DNA of 19,304 bases from an uncultured Haemophilus sp. (lineage in GTDB: Bacteria > Pseudomonadota > Gammaproteobacteria > Enterobacterales > Pasteurellaceae): contig CAUGKJ010000002.1 in assembly GCA_959600045.1 (NCBI GenBank), positions 1 through 19,304 on the forward strand. Direction: 5' to 3'. Both the position numbers and the translations under genes were made by a program. The notes beneath the pieces are model-generated. The model did not search any database. It saw nothing but the letters and a program-made list of their open reading frames with translations, and was not told the DNA's origin. This document shows positions 17,605 to 19,304 of the stretch, piece after piece (position 1 is the stretch's first letter; each line of letters begins with the position of its first letter).

Positions 17605-18427
17605 CTGTCCAACTTCCCGTACCTTCAGGGATGAGCGTTTGGGTCAAATAAGGCAAAATAGACTTCATTTGTTGTTCTAATTGCCAAGGTGGATTAATCA
17701 CTACCATTCCACTTGCGGTCATTCCACGTTGATCGCTATCAGGGCGAACAGCCAATTCAATTTTCAAAATTTTACGAATTCCTGTTGCCTCTAATCCTTT
17801 AAAAATGCGTTTTGTTTGTTGGCGTAGAACCACTGGATACCAAATCGCATAAGTGCCTGTTGCAAAGCGTTTATAACCTTCTTCGATCGCTTTCACCACC
17901 AAATCATAATCCTCTTTTAATTCATAAGGTGGATCAATAAGCACTAAACCGCGGCGCTCTTTGGGAGGAAGCATCGCTTTGAGTTGTTGGAAACCATTTT
18001 CTGATTTTGTCGTGATATTCTTGAATTCTTTAAAGTTATTTCGTAATAATGGAAAATCACTCGGATGTAATTCTGTCAGTAATGCGCGATCTTGAGGGCG
18101 CAATAATTGTGCGGCAATCATAGGTGAACCCGCATAATAGCGTAATTCTTTACCACCATAATTGAGCTTTTTAATGAGATCTACGTAGCGAGCAACCTCT
18201 TCGGGTAAATCTGTTTTTTCCCAAAGTCTCCCAATTCCCTCTTTATATTCGCCAGTTTTTTCTGATTCGTTAGAACTCAAGCGATAACGGCCAACACCTG
18301 AATGGGTGTCGAGATAGTAGAAACCTTTTTCTTTAAGCGAAAGATTTTCCAATATCAACATTAATACAATATGCTTTAACACATCAGCATGGTTGCCAGC
18401 GTGGAAACTGTGACGATAACTTAACAT
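17582..18427 (-). CDS. rlmJ: 23S rRNA (adenine2030-N6)-methyltransferase RlmJ
   Basis: SAM-dependent methyltransferase of 281 aa that modifies A2030 of 23S rRNA. The start MLSYRHSFHAGNHADVLKHI is diagnostic of RlmJ (formerly YhiR/ComJ). A SAM-binding segment DTHSGVGRY is at 40-48, and the N6-adenine catalytic motif DPPY is at 165-168, matching the E. coli catalytic aspartate region. Length fits the family. GAAAGGA lies before the ATG. It follows mrcA on the same strand across a USS-pair terminator with little room for a separate promoter, so some read-through from mrcA is likely. This mrcA-rlmJ order is what I recall from H. influenzae (HI0440-HI0441). A competence-linked name has been used for homologues in Haemophilus, but the rRNA role is the established one. 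Confidence 0.95.
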   Translation of the reverse strand: MLSYRHSFHAGNHADVLKHIVLMLILENLSLKEKGFYYLDTHSGVGRYRLSSNESEKTGEYKEGIGRLWEKTDLPEEVARYVDLIKKLNYGGKELRYYAGSPMIAAQLLRPQDRALLTELHPSDFPLLRNNFKEFKNITTKSENGFQQLKAMLPPKERRGLVLIDPPYELKEDYDLVVKAIEEGYKRFATGTYAIWYPVVLRQQTKRIFKGLEATGIRKILKIELAVRPDSDQRGMTASGMVVINPPWQLEQQMKSILPYLTQTLIPEGTGSWTVEWIVPE

Positions 18428-18447
18428 GGTTTGTCCTTTCGACGTAA

Positions 18448-18477
18448 AAAAGTGCGGTCAAAATTAACCGCACTTTT
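18448..18477 (-). terminator. Inverted USS pair terminator after mrcA
   Basis: AAGTGCGGT (18450-18458) and ACCGCACTT (18467-18475) extend to an 11-bp stem with an 8-nt loop; on the minus strand a run of T's follows. It lies 16 bp after the mrcA stop and 20 bp before the rlmJ start. Confidence 0.87.
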
Positions 18478-18493
18478 AGTATTTAAATCAGGG

Positions 18494-19304
18494 TTAGAAT
18501 AATTCTTCTGGTTGCGTTGCAGGAATTGCGTCTTTAGTTTTACCTGTTCCACCATTTAGGCGTTGTTGCAACTCTGGTGGGACATAATAACCGCGCTCTT
18601 TCATTTCCGCAATGTAAGTACGTTTAGGCTCAGTACCGACGATAAAGTATTCTTTACGTCCACCACCTTCAGAAAGTAAACCAGAGTTACTATCAATGGT
18701 TTTTTCCATGATGTTTGGAGGAAGCTCAAGTTGACGTTCTGGAACATCAGAAAGTGCCGCTTTCATATAAGCGACCCACGCAGGCATTGCAGTTTTTGCC
18801 CCCGCTTCGCCTTTACCTAATACGCGTTTGTTATCATCGAAACCGACATAGGTTGTGGTGACTAAGTTTGCACCAAACCCTGCGTACCAAGCCACTTTCG
18901 CACTATTAGTGGTACCGGTTTTTCCACCGATGTCACTACGTTTAATGCTTTGAGCAATACGCCAGCTGGTACCTTTCCAACTAAGTCCTTGCTCACCATA
19001 AATCGCCGTATTTAATGCGCTACGAATTAAGAAGGCTAATTCACCACTAATCACACGAGGTGCGTATTCTTGTTTTGCTGCACCATCTTTCGCATCCGCC
19101 ATTAAATCAACAGAGCCGTCATTTAATGCGGATGTTTGAAGTTCTGGCAAGTCAGGTACATTCTCAGGTTGCTGATCGCCCTCACCTTCATCTGTATCGG
19201 TGTTGCTATTACCTTTAGCGGATTTTAGGTTATCAGGGTTAGCCACTTCTGCGACATCTTTAAAGCCATCAATTTTATCTTTGGTTTCACCATAAATCAC
19301 AGGA
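18494..19304 (-). CDS. mrcA: Penicillin-binding protein 1A (MrcA/PonA), C-terminal part
   Basis: The C-terminal ~269 residues of a bifunctional class A PBP that polymerises and crosslinks peptidoglycan on the outer face of the inner membrane; the gene starts beyond the window's right end and the frame is open at the edge. The third active-site motif of the transpeptidase, KTGTT, lies at 18908-18922 in IGGKTGTTNSAKVAWYAGF, followed by YVGFDDN. The catalytic SxxK serine and the glycosyltransferase domain would be outside. An acidic, low-complexity insert (NTDTDEGEGDQQPENVPDLP, near 19140-19200) precedes the transpeptidase end; PBP1A proteins are known to carry an insert in this area. It ends EELF. 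Identity is supported by the neighbouring rlmJ, as in H. influenzae. Confidence 0.92.
   Translation of the reverse strand, partial: PVIYGETKDKIDGFKDVAEVANPDNLKSAKGNSNTDTDEGEGDQQPENVPDLPELQTSALNDGSVDLMADAKDGAAKQEYAPRVISGELAFLIRSALNTAIYGEQGLSWKGTSWRIAQSIKRSDIGGKTGTTNSAKVAWYAGFGANLVTTTYVGFDDNKRVLGKGEAGAKTAMPAWVAYMKAALSDVPERQLELPPNIMEKTIDSNSGLLSEGGGRKEYFIVGTEPKRTYIAEMKERGYYVPPELQQRLNGGTGKTKDAIPATQPEELF

Overview
The window looks like chromosomal DNA from a Haemophilus-type member of the Pasteurellaceae, probably close to H. parainfluenzae or H. influenzae. It is AT-rich. It carries 15 exact copies of the 9-bp Haemophilus DNA uptake signal sequence (USS, AAGTGCGGT or its complement), about one per 1.3 kb. 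Nearly every protein has a recognisable Haemophilus relative. The species call is inference from these signals and from remembered protein families; no database was searched. I saw no rRNA, tRNA, CRISPR array, insertion sequence or prophage.

Layout. 1-485 is the 3' end of an MIP-family glycerol channel. It converges on a three-gene cystine-type ABC importer (558-2811, minus strand), with a shared hairpin terminator between them. Next on the minus strand are cysK and cysZ (2994-4893), so cystine import and cysteine synthesis genes sit together. zipA (cell division) and ligA (NAD+-dependent DNA ligase) run on the plus strand from 5061 to 8181. The minus strand from 8283 to 12679 holds an unrecognised coiled-coil protein gene, a YgiW-type periplasmic OB-fold gene, tyrP, tdk, a small two-helix membrane protein gene and tsaD. 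From a divergent promoter region at 12680-12897 the macromolecular-synthesis operon rpsU-dnaG-rpoD runs rightwards, followed by a psiE homologue. rlmJ and the 3' part of mrcA (PBP1A) close the window on the minus strand.

Working units. The importer genes overlap and should be one transcript. tsaD, the small membrane gene and tdk are tightly packed (9-nt gap, then a 1-nt stop/start overlap), and tyrP follows 36 nt later. rpsU, dnaG and rpoD have an internal hairpin terminator after rpsU, which should set different levels for the ribosomal protein and for primase and sigma factor. Several terminators are built from inverted USS pairs.

This is mostly housekeeping DNA, and I found no convincing new multi-gene system. 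The best leads are regulatory or small: two oppositely oriented FirR/QseB/PmrA-like boxes upstream of ygiW; a coiled-coil gene of unknown function bracketed by inverted USS pairs and possibly read through from ygiW; a 10-bp dyad straddling the putative rpsU -35; and the small membrane protein between tsaD and tdk. No gene-free stretch exceeds 300 bp.
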